Program-made: the position numbers and the translations under genes | Notes under the pieces: generated by a model | Told to the model about the DNA's origin: nothing | Seen by the model: the letters and a program-made list of their open reading frames with translations, nothing else | Database searches by the model: none | In this document: positions 1 through 12,135 of the stretch, in pieces | Layout: every line of letters starts with the position of its first letter | How positions within the stretch are numbered: the first letter of the stretch is position 1 | NCBI GenBank assembly: GCA_028023455.1 | Contig: JAQFVV010012512.1 | Span: forward strand, 2,327,935 to 2,391,934 | Direction: 5' to 3' | DNA from: Epiperipatus broadwayi | Taxonomy: Eukaryota > Onychophora > Udeonychophora > Euonychophora > Peripatidae | Length of the DNA: 64,000 nt

Positions 1-1138
1 ATTATGCAAAATATTAAATGATTGTTATTCCATTGATATTTACAAGCATAAATTTAATAATTATTTTTTTGTGGATGTGCTGCAGGACCAGAGTGCTTAT
101 GGATTAGCTGTCACTGAGTATGTTACAAGATCATTCTTAAATACCACAATATAACAGTGTGATTCTATAGTTATATTTAGATTTTGTTTCTTTCACCACT
201 TCTATGCCATCTACTGTAAGCTTTAGAAACTAATAGATGTCAGATGTTAATATTTAATAAATCCCTATCGTGTGTTGTTCTATAGGTAACATAGTGGTAG
301 TAAGAAAAGAGTCTGCTACTAAAGCAGAAATGTATAAGCTGGAATCAGTGATGGAATTCAGATTATGAGATATTTTCCTGTTATTTAGATGTAAAATTTA
401 AGATAATGTCTTCATTTAGGCTTAAAATAATACCCCAGTCTTTGAAAAATATTTTCAATCTTTTCACATGCTTAGAGATTTTCTCTTTCAGGAAAAAACT
501 GTTTTCAATATTATCAGCATTCTGTTGCTGGAATATTATTGGTGAACATATTATATAAAGTAGGTGAAAATAGACAACTCTGAAGAGGAATAATCTGTGA
601 TTTCTTTTTATCTACTATGATTATCATTTAGGGTCATTTGACATTAGAGATATATTGTGAAAGAGAAAATGATGCTTTTTCTTATTCTATCAATATTCAG
701 TTTACAAGTGTAATATATTTAAGATTAACAACCCGATTAACAGTAAGAATAGTGGCCCTGTTAGAAGTTTTACATCTGCCAACCTTGCATAAAAATGATA
801 TGATCTTACAATTTGATTTTCAAAGTTTTATATCACTATAATCTTTCTCCACTTTTCATTTATGGCACCACCTGTAATTTTACAAATATGTAAGATGTGG
901 ATATTTGGTAGACAAAAATTGTCTATAAAGAGCACCAGTGATTTTGATTCATCCTGAAAAAAATAGCTTTTGATATTTTTAATAGATAGAGCATTTGGAA
1001 GCTATTGTTATGATTTTGTTAAATCCAGCACAGCAAAAATTCTGTTCAGGTTATTTAGTATACACAGTAAAAAGTTAAATTCCATCACCAGGATAATTTC
1101 AGTTATTTGAAAGTGGATTCTAAGAGCCATTAGATATG
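1..1138. other. A+T-rich noncoding DNA
   Basis: No coding potential is seen on either strand beyond short chance reading frames. The stretch has no recognised repeat and ends abruptly at a poly-C run. I see nothing functional in it. Confidence 0.5.
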
Positions 1139-1550
1139 CCCCCCCCCCCCCCCCCCCCCCCCCCCCAAAAAACACCCCCCCCCCCCCCCCCCCCCCCCCC
1201 CCCACACCCACACAAACAACAACACCCCCACAAAAAACCCCCCCAAACAACCCCACCCCCCCCCCCCCCCCCCCCCCCAACCCCCCCAACACCACACCCC
1301 ACCCCCACCCACAACCACAACACCAACAACCACACAAAAAACAAAAAACAAAAAAAAAAAAACACCCCACCCCCCAAATACTCCACCACCAAACCCCCCC
1401 CCCCCACAACAAACAAAACACCACAAACAACACCACCCAACCCCCCACAAACAACAACACCAAACAACACAAAAAAACAACAAAAACAACACAACACACA
1501 CCACCAAAAACCACCATCCAAAAAAAAAAAAACAAAAAAACAAACCAAAG
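1139..1550. repeat. Strand-biased A/C-only low-complexity tract
   Basis: From 1,139 to 1,379 every base is A or C, including C runs of about 28 and 31, and only a few other bases occur up to 1,550. The long proline- or glycine-rich reading frames here are artefacts of composition. The pattern may be a real expanded CA/C-rich satellite, or a consensus failure in a homopolymer region. On the opposite strand it is G/T-only and could form quadruplexes. Confidence 0.85.
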
Positions 1551-2230
1551 CAAAAAGAACAAAAAAGAGAAAAAAAATAATAAAAGTATTATCAATTTTT
1601 TAAATTTAAATGAAAAAATAAAAAAAAAAAAGGGGGGGGGGAGGGAGGGCGAAGACCCCAAGACAAAGGAGAAGCGCCCGCAGCCCCAACCCCCACCAAA
1701 AACAAACAAAAGAAACAAACCACAAAAAAGAGACAAAAGAAAAAAAAGAAAAAGAAAGAAAACAAAACCCACCCCACACGCACCCCCCACAAGCCCCAGG
1801 AAAGACAAAACAAAACCAAAAAAAAGAGAGAGTTTTTTTTATTTTTAAATAATTTATAAAAATTTATTTTGTAATAAGAAAAGAGGAAAAGATTATGTTT
1901 TTTTAATTTGAACACCACCACCCCCAAAAGAAGAGAAGGGGGGACGGATGAAAAAAAAAAAAAAACAACAAAAAGAAAGAAAAATTAAATAAAAACAAAA
2001 CCAAAAAAATAAAAAAGTGATTTTGGGTGGAAAAAATATATAAATAGTTTTTACTATTTCCTTGTTGTAATTTTGTATTAAAAAAAATTAAAAAGGGGGG
2101 GGGGGGGGGGGGGGAAGCAACCCAAAAATAAAGGGAGGGGCCCCCCCAACCCACACCCCCCCACAAAAAAAGCCACAAACCAAAAAAAAAACGAAAGGAA
2201 ATGGGAGAGGAAAAACCAAAAAAGGTTTTT
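1551..2230. repeat. Purine-rich low-complexity block with G runs
   Basis: A-rich sequence alternates with homopolymer runs such as G at about 1,632-1,640 and 2,095-2,114, and with C-rich patches around 2,140-2,160. Ordinary A+T-rich sequence lies between them (for example 1,830-1,905 and 2,030-2,095). Many small A/G/C-only islands suggest poor base calling or repeat decay rather than a gene. Confidence 0.6.
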
Positions 2231-2325
2231 ATCACAACCCTTCGGGCACCCATTGATCGCTCTTTTTAGCAAAAAAAGGCACCACTATATGGAGAGTGTT
2301 GTTTTGTTTTGAATTGTTTAATCCA
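2231..2325. mobile_element. Fold-back element end, same family as the 54.8-kb palindrome
   Basis: The sequence runs from CTTCGGGCACCCATTGATCG through GGCACCACTATATGGAGAG to a GTTTTGTTTTG tail. It aligns with the right arm at 54,898-54,972 (CTTCTGGCATCCATTAATTG, GGCACTACTGTATGGAGAG, TTTTGCTTTGC). Only one arm is visible here; the other may lie in, or be replaced by, the low-complexity block to its left. Confidence 0.65.
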
Positions 2326-3940
2326 TTAGATATGGTTTGTATTATCTATAAAGAAATTATCCAAACAGTAGGACAGCAGGTAGAGGTGAAATTTTATTTT
2401 GTGGAAACCAAATCATGAATTAGGAATTGTATTTAATTCCCATCTACCTAAATTGCTTATTTCTCTTTGCATAGAATCATAAAATATATGCACAATGTTT
2501 AAGTTTACCCCCCCCCCCAATCCTATTATGAAAATTGAAATATATAAATATAGAAGATGTAGAAAGATCTGTAAAAAGGGAATAGGGCCAATTTATATTA
2601 GGAAATTTTAAAATGCTACATATGTAAAAATTATCCAAATGGTGATTGCAAAATCATTTAAACTATCTTCAATAAAAGTTGTTTAACAAGATAATTTAAA
2701 ACCAAAATATCTATACCATTTTTAGAAATCAATAATCAAGGTAAATTCAAGAATTTTAAATAGATTGTCATTATTAAAAGAATAATGGACCTCCTAAATG
2801 CATTTATATAAGCAATATATTGATACATCAGGCTGTAGAGGATATCCACTTTTGATTTTGATATACTTTCTAAGTTATATTTAAATAATTTTATTGTGCT
2901 TCGTAGGTTAAGGGGCCACTATGTAAAAAATATATCCTGGCCCTTGAGGCATTCAGTAGTAGATAAACATGTAAACATTTTTACTTTTGGCAATCAATGA
3001 GGCTACCATCTAGAATATTGTTGTTGCTATCTACCATAATACCATTGGGATTCATGTTATTAGGTTTATTATGTATTTCCTTATTTTTTTAATTGAGTTA
3101 GTTAATCAAGATGAGGTCTGGTTTCTATATAGAAATAATATGTTTCACAAACTAATGGGGATATTTTCATCCATCTTCCTGAAATAATCAAATGATTCTG
3201 TTGATGAGAAGTTCATAAAAACTTCAAGCAACGTAATTGACAGAGCTCAGTGAAATTTATGGATATCCAGATTCTGCCATTCTAACCTGCACTAAAGTGC
3301 AAAGGTCAGACTAATAAGAAAATGATGACACATTTTTCTATATTAACAAAAACATAACTTATGTGAAAGCAGTTACAAAATTATCTTTTAAATATTCAAT
3401 TGAAGGGTAAATCTATTTTGAGTAGCGTCTTATAAAGATACTGTGGAAAAGAACATTCCTAACTAGTCCTGGTGATGGGGGCTTGAATTGTTTTTTATTT
3501 ATATTTATCTTACAGCTTAAAATAGATAGTAATCCATTAATTTAATAATTTTGTATAATTACATATATGGTTTGTCTATCAAACAAAATTGTACTTTAAA
3601 TTAAAAACTGAAATTTTCTAAATAATACCCAATTACTATTTGAGCACAAGTCAAATTCAGAGAAAGAACATGTCCCTCTCTACAATATTAAGCTCTTTTA
3701 TTAGCATGATTCTTATATGGATATTTATTAAAAACAAAATATTAAAATATTCTTGTACTTTTTGCATACACTACAGGTAACGACACAAAATCCATACTGA
3801 ACATGTTAATCGATAAAAAAGGGGCAATTCAATAAATAATTTTTGCTATTTATTATAATTTATAAAACAAAAAGCAAATAATTTTTAACATAAATTTAAA
3901 ATGGATAATTTCTATTCAAAACTAACAATTTTAATTATTA
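2326..3940. other. A+T-rich noncoding DNA
   Basis: No long reading frame, RNA gene or recognised repeat was seen. A C10 run lies near 2,508. Confidence 0.5.
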
Positions 3941-3941
3941 T

Positions 3942-4162
3942 ATATATATTGCTTATAACACTTCTTTTATATACACTTCAATGCAAATAAATTTTCTTAA
4001 AAACTTCTTTATTTTCCTTATTTTAATTAAAGCAGAGAAGAAGCTTAGAGCTCTGATGAAGACTGCTGGACAGTCGAAACTGTAAGGAAAATAAAGAAGT
4101 TTTTAAGAAAATTTGTTTGCATTGAAGTGTATATGAAAGAAGTATTATAAGCAATATATATA
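3942..4162. repeat. 80-bp inverted repeat with about 60-bp loop
   Basis: The left arm (about 3,942-4,021) and right arm (about 4,082-4,162) are near-perfect reverse complements. CTTCTTTATTTTCCTTA on the left faces TAAGGAAAATAAAGAAG on the right, and ATATTGCTTATAA faces TTATAAGCAATAT. The loop holds a CTGATGA...GAAAC motif, described separately. The layout resembles a decayed inverted terminal repeat of a retroelement. Confidence 0.8.
4053..4083 (+). ncRNA. Hammerhead-like core motif, incomplete
   Basis: CTGATGA at 4,053-4,059 is followed by one extra A, a five-pair stem GACTG/CAGTC with loop CTGGA, then GAAAC at 4,076-4,080. These are the two conserved strands of a hammerhead core. The extra A before stem II and the lack of a clear stem I make activity doubtful. 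A similar CCTGATGAAGC motif sits at the end of the PLE segment at 45.65 kb, so this may be a conserved PLE tail motif instead. Confidence 0.3.
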
Positions 4163-5100
4163 TGATTATATGAAGATATGCAAAGAAAGTGAAAGAGAAG
4201 AATAAGAGAATAATTTTAATTATTATTTGAATGGAGCAAAAGGAGTGCTCAATTTTATAAAAGAGTAATACAAAATTAATGTGAAAATAATTTTAAATTT
4301 TATACAAAAACAATACAAACTAATGTGACACTTTGTTTCATCGAAATAATAGTTTAATAAATTGCTTGTTTGTAATAAAAATTTTCAATTTTAAATCATA
4401 TATAAAGTTATTTGCTTTGTAAACAAATTTCATAACAATAATTTTATATCAATAATGTTATCAAAAAATTTTTGTTTTTATTTTTTATTTTTACATAAAA
4501 TTACACCTTAAATTTTAAAATATTTTGTTTCCATTAGTTTGTATTGTTTTTTAGACATATTTTAAAATTATGTTCGCATTACTTTGCAAATGTTAAAATT
4601 GCATTCATATTAATTTGTGTAAAATTTCATAGTATTTTGTTTTGAGTGTTATTTTGGTCAATTAGCATCTGTAATTTATGATCGATAGCTCCAACTAGAT
4701 AAAAGTTATACAAAAATAGTAAATAGACTCTTTGCTGAAAATCAACAAAATGCTTGTATTAACTTATGTGAAATAAATATATCTAGATTAAGCTTTCTTT
4801 TAACAATTATTTATTTTTCTTTTGTGTTAAAAAAATAAACAGATTTTACTTTTCAAAATAAGTAGTTAAAATGAAATATTAGAAGCAGTAAAAAAGAATT
4901 GAAACTGTGCATCATTTATGCTAATATTAAACACTGTAAAATATTTTCATTAAATAATAAATTTAAACAACTAAAGCAATATATATATATAAACAAGAAT
5001 TTACCTGATAGTGCATCTAAGTTTTTATTCATTATCTGAAAAATAAATGTATACATCATATTTATATAAATAAAACTTACATTTTACATTAGTTTTAAAA
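4163..5100. other. A+T-rich noncoding DNA
   Basis: Very low G+C and no reading frame of note. I see nothing in it. Confidence 0.5.
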
Positions 5101-5785
<685 letters not shown>

Positions 5786-6284
5786 GCAAAACCATATATT
5801 CAGGATCAAAATTTTATAATAATGTCTGAACTCTAATTATTCTCTTTAACATTAACTCTGATACAGATTTCACATGTTTTATTATTTTTTGTGTCAATTT
5901 GAATAAGTGAATACACACACAATAAATGTATATGTAAATATATTACCTTTGTTTATTATTAATAACTATTTTATTATTATTATTTTAATTTTGTTTATAT
6001 TATAATCTTAATTTTATATAGGCATAGTATATAAATAATAGTGTCTGTATTAAATATATGTTCCTGTTGAAAAATATACTTGCAGTAATCAAAGATTATA
6101 TTATCAGACGTAAACTAGGGTGAGGGGAGGGCTTGAGATAAAATATAGCAGATATCATGACTCCTCTGTATTTTATCTACATTGCTAATATGTATTTTAT
6201 AAAAAAATGTTTATTTTTCTTTTATCTACACCCTTATAATTTAATGGGTTAGGTACTCAAATATCAGATGGTCTAGATACTCTA
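5786..6284. other. A+T-rich noncoding DNA
   Basis: No feature seen apart from short A/T runs. Confidence 0.45.
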
Positions 6285-6660
6285 CATATATTAAAGATAT
6301 ATATGAAAGAAGAGACTTGAGCTTACTGATGAGTGATAGTTCAGCACAAAATGCATCTTGTAGGTCATTTGTCTTTTATTGTATATCTATTTCTATGATT
6401 TTAAAAGAATGTGTGGAAATGTGGAGGTTATTGTATATATTTATAAAGACATTTCACATGGGAAAAAAAATGTGAATAACTTATGTGTGTGTGTGTTTAA
6501 ATTTTAAAAATCAGATATATTAATCTTTAACTGAGGTTTAAAGTTAATATCTATGCTGGAGACAATCTCTAGTTTAGTAAATGATAAATAATAATCATTA
6601 TTGTATTTAAGTGAAGTGGATGGTGTCAAAGTTATGGGTGGAGTGCATTTGACACTTGCA
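6285..6660 (+). mobile_element. Hammerhead-bearing repeat unit, family 1 (copy 1)
   Basis: The unit starts near the ribozyme core at 6.33 kb and runs about 370 bp. It ends in GTCAAAGTTATGGGTGGAG and CATTTGACACTT. The body segment (ACAATCTCTAGTTTAGTAAATGA) matches GATAATCTCTAGTTTAATGAGTGA at 25.27 kb, and the end matches TTAAAGTTGTGAGGG at 25.33 kb. It has no coding capacity. I infer a nonautonomous retrozyme-like element. Confidence 0.7.
6312..6372 (+). ncRNA. Decayed type I hammerhead ribozyme, family 1
   Basis: CTGATGA is intact at 6,326-6,332. Stem II should read GTGCTG/CAGCAC but here is GTGATA/CAGCAC, so only the outer pairs remain. AAA replaces GAA at G12-A14. ATGCATC follows (A15.1 to H17), with predicted cleavage after 6,357. 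The outer part of stem I can still pair (GACT with GGTC). It is probably inactive. Confidence 0.55.
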
Positions 6661-7379
6661 AATCAAAATGTAAAAAAAATATTTTAGTTGCCAATTTTTA
6701 GAATTATTATTATTATAACAACAACAAATATTTCCAAAAATAAAGGAAATAAATGTACTATAACCAAGAAAAAAATGTTTCCAGAGATGAAGGAAGTATT
6801 TCTGTTAGTTTTGCAGTAACCTGTCTTGATTCTGTATAATATTGAAGAAATTAAAATGCTATGTTATTTAAAGCATATAAAGTTTTATTTTTCAGGATTA
6901 TAGTTACCCTAATGTGAATTCTTAGTTGCTATCAGTAGATGTTCTTAGTTGTTATCAGTAGAAGAAATATAAAGAGAATTGTTTATCTCAATGAGTGATT
7001 CAATTCTGCAACTCTATAATGGACTTGGAGCAATATGGTCACATACACCAGAATGTTTTATTCTGCTTTCACCCACAGATGATTACATACTTATCACATT
7101 CCACATTTAAGAGCCAAGCATCTTGAGTAATGTTTTGTTAAATTAGTAATTGTTTTACACCATAGTCAATGTGTAAAAGAAATATTGATCAATAAGACAA
7201 AGAGTGCTATCCCCAAAAGATAACACTCAATTGTCGTTCCTTTCCACAAAAATAATTGTTCTAGTTTCTTGATTTTTAAAACTACTTTAATAAGCAAGGC
7301 TATTAAGATATGTTTGTTCATTACTAACCAATTAATTCCAGATAAAAAGTTGTCATTATTAAGTTTGGAGATATCATAT
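6661..7379. other. A+T-rich noncoding DNA
   Basis: No gene seen. The 72-codon minus-strand frame at 7,166-7,384 has no recognisable motif and I treat it as chance. Confidence 0.45.
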
Positions 7380-7530
7380 ACCACTATGTAATTTGGTACA
7401 GTGGGGCAGTGTCATATCTATAATTTTTATGGGTCATGGCTCAAATCTGTCAACTCCTGAGCAATAATTCATTAATAATATTCTCATGTTAAACCTTGTA
7501 TTTTTTCTGACTAAGAATAAAAATGATTCA
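7380..7530 (+). repeat. Degenerate tRNA-derived SINE-like unit (copy a)
   Basis: TATGTAATTTGGTACAGTGG aligns with the starts of the two following copies (ATGATTTTGTGCAGTGGTTG and ATGATTTAGTGCAGTGATTA), which resemble a decayed A box. A B-box-like CTCAAATCTG follows, then AACTCCTGAGCAATAAT. Three such units lie about 510-610 bp apart. Assignment as a SINE is an inference from the box-like spacing. Confidence 0.45.
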
Positions 7531-7987
7531 CTATTAGACTAATAGTTGCAAAGAATAAATAATAATGGAAGGATTGTGACATATGAAGGTTTTAATTGTT
7601 TTATTGAGTAGAAATACTCAACAATTTACTGCTGAAGCATTAGTAGTGCAAATTGGTGTCAAAGTTACAATGGCCTAATAAATCTTGTTTTCAGCTGCAA
7701 TTTAGTATTATAACTATTAATTGTGAATAAGACTATTTTCAAGCACAAACATGAAATAACCTTAATTGTGGACTTTAAATATCTTCCCAATAATCTGAAG
7801 ATGTTATAGTAATGTTAAAAGGTTTGTGACCAAAAGAAGGTTCTTAGAATCTAAAGAAACACATATAATGTTTTTATCTCACTACTTGATTATTTTATTA
7901 TTTTTAACAAAGTTAAGCCTAAAATATCTTGACCAATAAAGAAGTTGACTATGCTTCTACAATCTTTATAAAATAATCTAGAGGGCT

Positions 7988-8130
7988 AGAAATGGATCTG
8001 CATGATTTTGTGCAGTGGTTGAATGTCATATTCTGGAGCATAATTTCCTCTGATTGAGTGAATCTGATTCTGGCATTCTCCATGTTTAAATTTCTTATAA
8101 CTACTGACTAATAAAACATTTGATTATATA
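7988..8130 (+). repeat. Degenerate tRNA-derived SINE-like unit (copy b)
   Basis: It contains TGTGCAGTGGTTGAATG (A-box-like), then GAATCTGATTCTGGC (B-box-like), then CTTATAACTACTGACTAATAA, shared in weaker form with copies a and c. No coding capacity. Confidence 0.5.
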
Positions 8131-8499
8131 TCAATAAATTACAATTATTTTCTCTTTGTAAATGAAATAATCATAGACCTGGTTTACTTCTGATCCCAGT
8201 TTAAGACAATTTAAGCGATCAGAAAATAGTCAAATAGTCAGAAATTCCATATGATATTCAATTCAGTTTCTTCATTTTATCAATGTGAAAATGCAAAAGA
8301 CTTATTCAATAATTGTTTTTTCAGATATTGAAAGATGGCTAATGTTATGGCCCAATAAATTACCATTTTGTTTTTGACAGTAGCTTATCTAGATTTTCCA
8401 AGACTGTCTTTATGACTTAGATGTCTTTTACTTATATTTCTTCAAATCAATAACAACAAAATTGTATGATATGGCTTAATTCATTGTTAATGTGGCCTT

Positions 8500-8640
8500 G
8501 TATGATTTAGTGCAGTGATTAGAGTGTTAAATTTCAGAAATCAAAATCTATGAGTAGTGACTTTGTTTTAGGTTTTCAGTACTCAAACTTCTTATAGACT
8601 CCTGAATAATAAATCAATTCATGGATTGACTTTATAAAGA
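8500..8640 (+). repeat. Degenerate tRNA-derived SINE-like unit (copy c)
   Basis: It contains TAGTGCAGTGATTAGAGTG, then CTTATAGACTCCTGAATAATAA. It aligns with copies a and b through the A-box-like start and the CTCCTGAnnAATAA tail. The B-box region is poorly kept. Confidence 0.45.
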
Positions 8641-9955
8641 ATTAATCAATTTTTCATTATGAATGACATGCAATCTTGTATAGTTGTAGCAAAGTAACAT
8701 AGTTGATTTGGACTATATAATGGAGTACTAAATGTGTCATAATAAATGGGTGTCATAGATATTTAGATGAAAGAAACTTTACAATAAACTAAGGCAAAGC
8801 TTTCTTCTTTCTTTTACACAAACAGTGGAGAAGAAATTATTTATGATGCTTCCCAATTACCAAGTACTGAATGTTTTAACATTTTCTATCTTTTCCCCCT
8901 CTAGCCATTATAAACAATAGCAAATAGTTGGTTGGATTGGTTACCTGAAAGGAACTATTTTAAGCATCTATTTCAAATCTAGAAAATGTTCAAGTTCTAT
9001 TCTGTTTGTATTTTAATCACAGGTTATTGATTTGATAAATAGTACAACAGCTACTGTATTTAAAAGATCTTCTTTACAAACATCTAAAATATTCAGCATT
9101 TCAAGACGGTCACCATTCGTGTATAAAATGAGACTAATATTGCTTAACAGTAATTATCAGACTATTATATATATATATAGTTAAAAACAGGTTGCCTTGA
9201 CAACAGTTTGAGATTGTTGATTGTTATTTATATTGAGATTGACTAAGTGTTGACGAATTTCTAATGGTTATTTATGTGTATGTGTAATTTCTCTCTTCAA
9301 ATCAGAAGCAGTATTTTATAATGGAAACTTGATCACAAGTGATGCTATCATACATTTTGGTTAGCAAAGTTTAAATCAGAAGTAAGGACATTTTTCTCAA
9401 GAATTAATAGTCCCTGAGTTAACTTATACTTATAAAAAACTTCATTTTTATCACTGCATATATAGGATAAGATTACTAATTTCTTAAAAATTTGTGCAAT
9501 CCTGAAGCAGACTATTGCAGATTGAGCATTAATAAGTACAGCAAATTAATCTTTGTTGGGTTTTCTACATCACTCAGCAGAGAACTGATCCTGGAAATTC
9601 AAGTTTTGACTCAGCATTTTACTATTATGCTAAATTGCACAAGAGACATTGATTACAGCAATTAAACCAAACAATCTCTGTGCAACTGATTATACTATAA
9701 ATAAATCACTATCTGTTTATAAAAAATTTTACTAAGAATAGTGAAAAATAAAGTGTCACTGGATTTATTAACAGATGGCTGGTAAAGGTTTTATATGGTA
9801 TTCCTTTAATTATCTTAGTCATGACTTAACTAAGTTAACTCTTGCCCAACTGTCTACTTGTAATTGTATATTAAAGTATTTTCATTATCCAAAATTAACT
9901 GTTAAAGGTTTTTAGATAAAATTTACACTCTATTTAAACTTTTTAAAGATGTTAA
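8641..9955. other. A+T-rich noncoding DNA
   Basis: No gene seen. Faint echoes of the SINE-like unit occur (GTGTCATAATAAATGGGTGTC near 8,735) but cannot be delimited. Confidence 0.4.
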
Positions 9956-10370
9956 ACTGTTAGTAGTAGCACACAGGTTAATACGTAACCCAGAGTTTCA
10001 AGTAGTTCTATTCTCTCATAGTCAGGTATTGATCACCTGATCAATGATAGTACTTGCATGAGAATGAAACCTGGGACTTTTACATCCATGAAATCTGAAT
10101 TGAATAGGATCCTGTAATCAATTAGGCTAGTTTATTTGATAAGAGCACCCCTTTTAGTTCAATAGACCTTACAGCATTCATTTCAATTAAATATTAATGT
10201 GTCTAAAGAACCAGATTTGATTTCCATGTTATTACTGTTACTAATCAGGCTAGCCATACCTGAGAAAGGTGAAGATAATATAATTGGAAACATTGTGATA
10301 TTTACTATCTTGTGTGTTATTATTAACATATGAGTATTAGTAAATTTAAATAACATTTTGAGTTTTTCTA
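9956..10370. repeat. Decayed tRNA-like/B-box modules in both orientations
   Basis: GAACCAGATTTGATTTCCATG and ACTAATCAGGCTAGCCATACC (about 10,207-10,262, plus strand) match the module GTCCAGGTTTGAATCCCATG and ACTGGTCAGGCCAGCAACACC at 15.7 kb. AATGAAACCTGGGAC near 10,060-10,080 reads as the same B-box on the minus strand. This links the region to the PLE/tRNA-like composites at 15.6 and 48.5 kb. Confidence 0.55.
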
Positions 10371-11579
10371 AAGACATTTAATAAACTAATAATCAGCTTT
10401 GTAAGCTAATGCATATGCGCTTTGTGGATCTTAACAATAAGCTCTAGATGTTGAAATAATCCAAACTATAGTTCTAAGTCCACTAAATGTTTAAGTCATA
10501 AAGTTTTTTTTTCATACAGATACCAATACACATACTCAATATCACAAATGTCTGTCTGTCAGACCATATGTATACTTTATAATTAAATTCAAAATCATCT
10601 TCCTTACTTGAAAGTTAATAATATCTTCATTACTTGAATGTTAATAATATATATTCGTAAGTTTGGTACTATACGCATATCTATTCTATAAATTATATAA
10701 TTGCAATAAATAAATTGATTCATGATTAGATTAAGCTTACAGTTATTTTTATAATTTCGGCACTTACTTTAAAGTTAAAAATGAAATTTTACCTTTGGCT
10801 GAAAATTAGGAAAATCATTTTCTTGTGGTGAGGAATATTTTTTTGAGTAAACCATTAAAATCCCAAGCGCGAGAAAGTGTACAAACAATATTTCTTTCAT
10901 CTCTATTCCGCTATTGAATCTTTTTCTGTCACGTCTTTAAAGTATACACTCAAATATTGTGTCGCGCGGTTATATATTGTAACAAGGTCAACTTTTAATT
11001 TCCTTCTGGCATAAGACGCAGAAGTCAAAGTCCTTATCCATATACTATTTTTAAAAATATTTAAATCTTTTTAAAAAATACTTCTGTTACTGAATATTTA
11101 TAATTAAATTGGTTTGTATAAAACTGAACTATAACAGACAATATAAAATAAAATGTTAACAATTTTGTACAATATAAAATACCCTCTGGGTGTAAATGAG
11201 GGTTCTTCCGCACTTTCAAGAGCATGAGCAGGGTCAGGATAAGAGTGGCAATTGAAATAAATGCCCTCTTAGATAACAATAGACAATTGTATTCGGTAAT
11301 TAATATATATACAACATTTATTTTTTTCTTTAGTAAGCAAATATATTTTACATATGTGAAAATAAAACACTGTTATCATATATATTACGCACGATATTAT
11401 CAGAATAATAGTAAACAAACAAATGCCTTTATCTCATGATGCAATTATAACATAAATATAACATACCTAGTACCTCAGTCGAATCTGAATCGACTAAACT
11501 TTTTTTTTTTTTAAGTAACTGGCTAATAATCAATTTACCTGATAACTCAATATTGGTCAGAAAAAGAATATGCAGCTAT
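10371..11579. other. Noncoding DNA with a short fold-back fragment
   Basis: TAAGCTAATGCATATGCGCTTTG at about 10,402-10,424 matches the arm of the 143-bp fold-back element at 12.6 kb. The rest (including a slightly less A+T-rich patch at 10,860-11,000) shows no gene or RNA that I recognise. Confidence 0.45.
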
Positions 11580-11871
11580 TCTTAGTTAAAAGATAAAACA
11601 ATGACGAAAAAATCATTTCAATCGTTATCATCAGGCTGGTAAGTCTTTTTGAATATTGCCTTCTCTTTCATCGTTTCTTCATGAGGGACTATTAAAAAAG
11701 TCTTTTGTTCTGGACTGGAATATTTAGGGTTTATTTTACTTAATGTTATTAAATGAACTGCAATTTCCCTCCTAATCATAAAATTAAAAACAACTACAAA
11801 AATAGTTTTAGAAGGAACTTTATTCAAATAAATATAGATCTACAGATATTTCAATTTAACAGGAAAAAGTA
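11580..11871 (-). other. Unassigned segment with CTGATGA...GAAA motif, possibly retroelement tail
   Basis: On the minus strand a 69-codon frame (11,618-11,827) ends just before GCCTGATGATAACGATTGAAA. The order CCTGATGA then GAAA recalls the PLE tail motif at 45.65 kb, but stem II is absent, so I do not call a ribozyme. The peptide has no motif I recognise. It directly abuts the 3' end of RTE copy A. Confidence 0.3.
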
Positions 11872-12135
11872 TATCATCATCAAACATTATTAATCCACTG
11901 CAGGATGAAGATCTGTCAAAGTTCAATCCATCCTCTCCGATTTTTAGCTTCTCTTCTTCTCATCACCTCTGCACACTTTCTTATTTCATTCAATCATCTC
12001 ACATGTGGTCTCTTTTTGGGTCTTTTTCAATCTCTTGGAAACTGATTTAAGATTTCAATTGTCCATCTATTATCATATCTTCTAGCAATATGTACAGCCC
12101 AACTCCACTTCAGTCTTTTAATTTTTTCAATGAGA

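Noticed and set aside
1136-2253. Long proline-rich (plus) and glycine/phenylalanine-rich (minus) reading frames
   Set aside because: They come from A/C-only and G-run low-complexity sequence in which stop codons cannot occur; no protein family is indicated.
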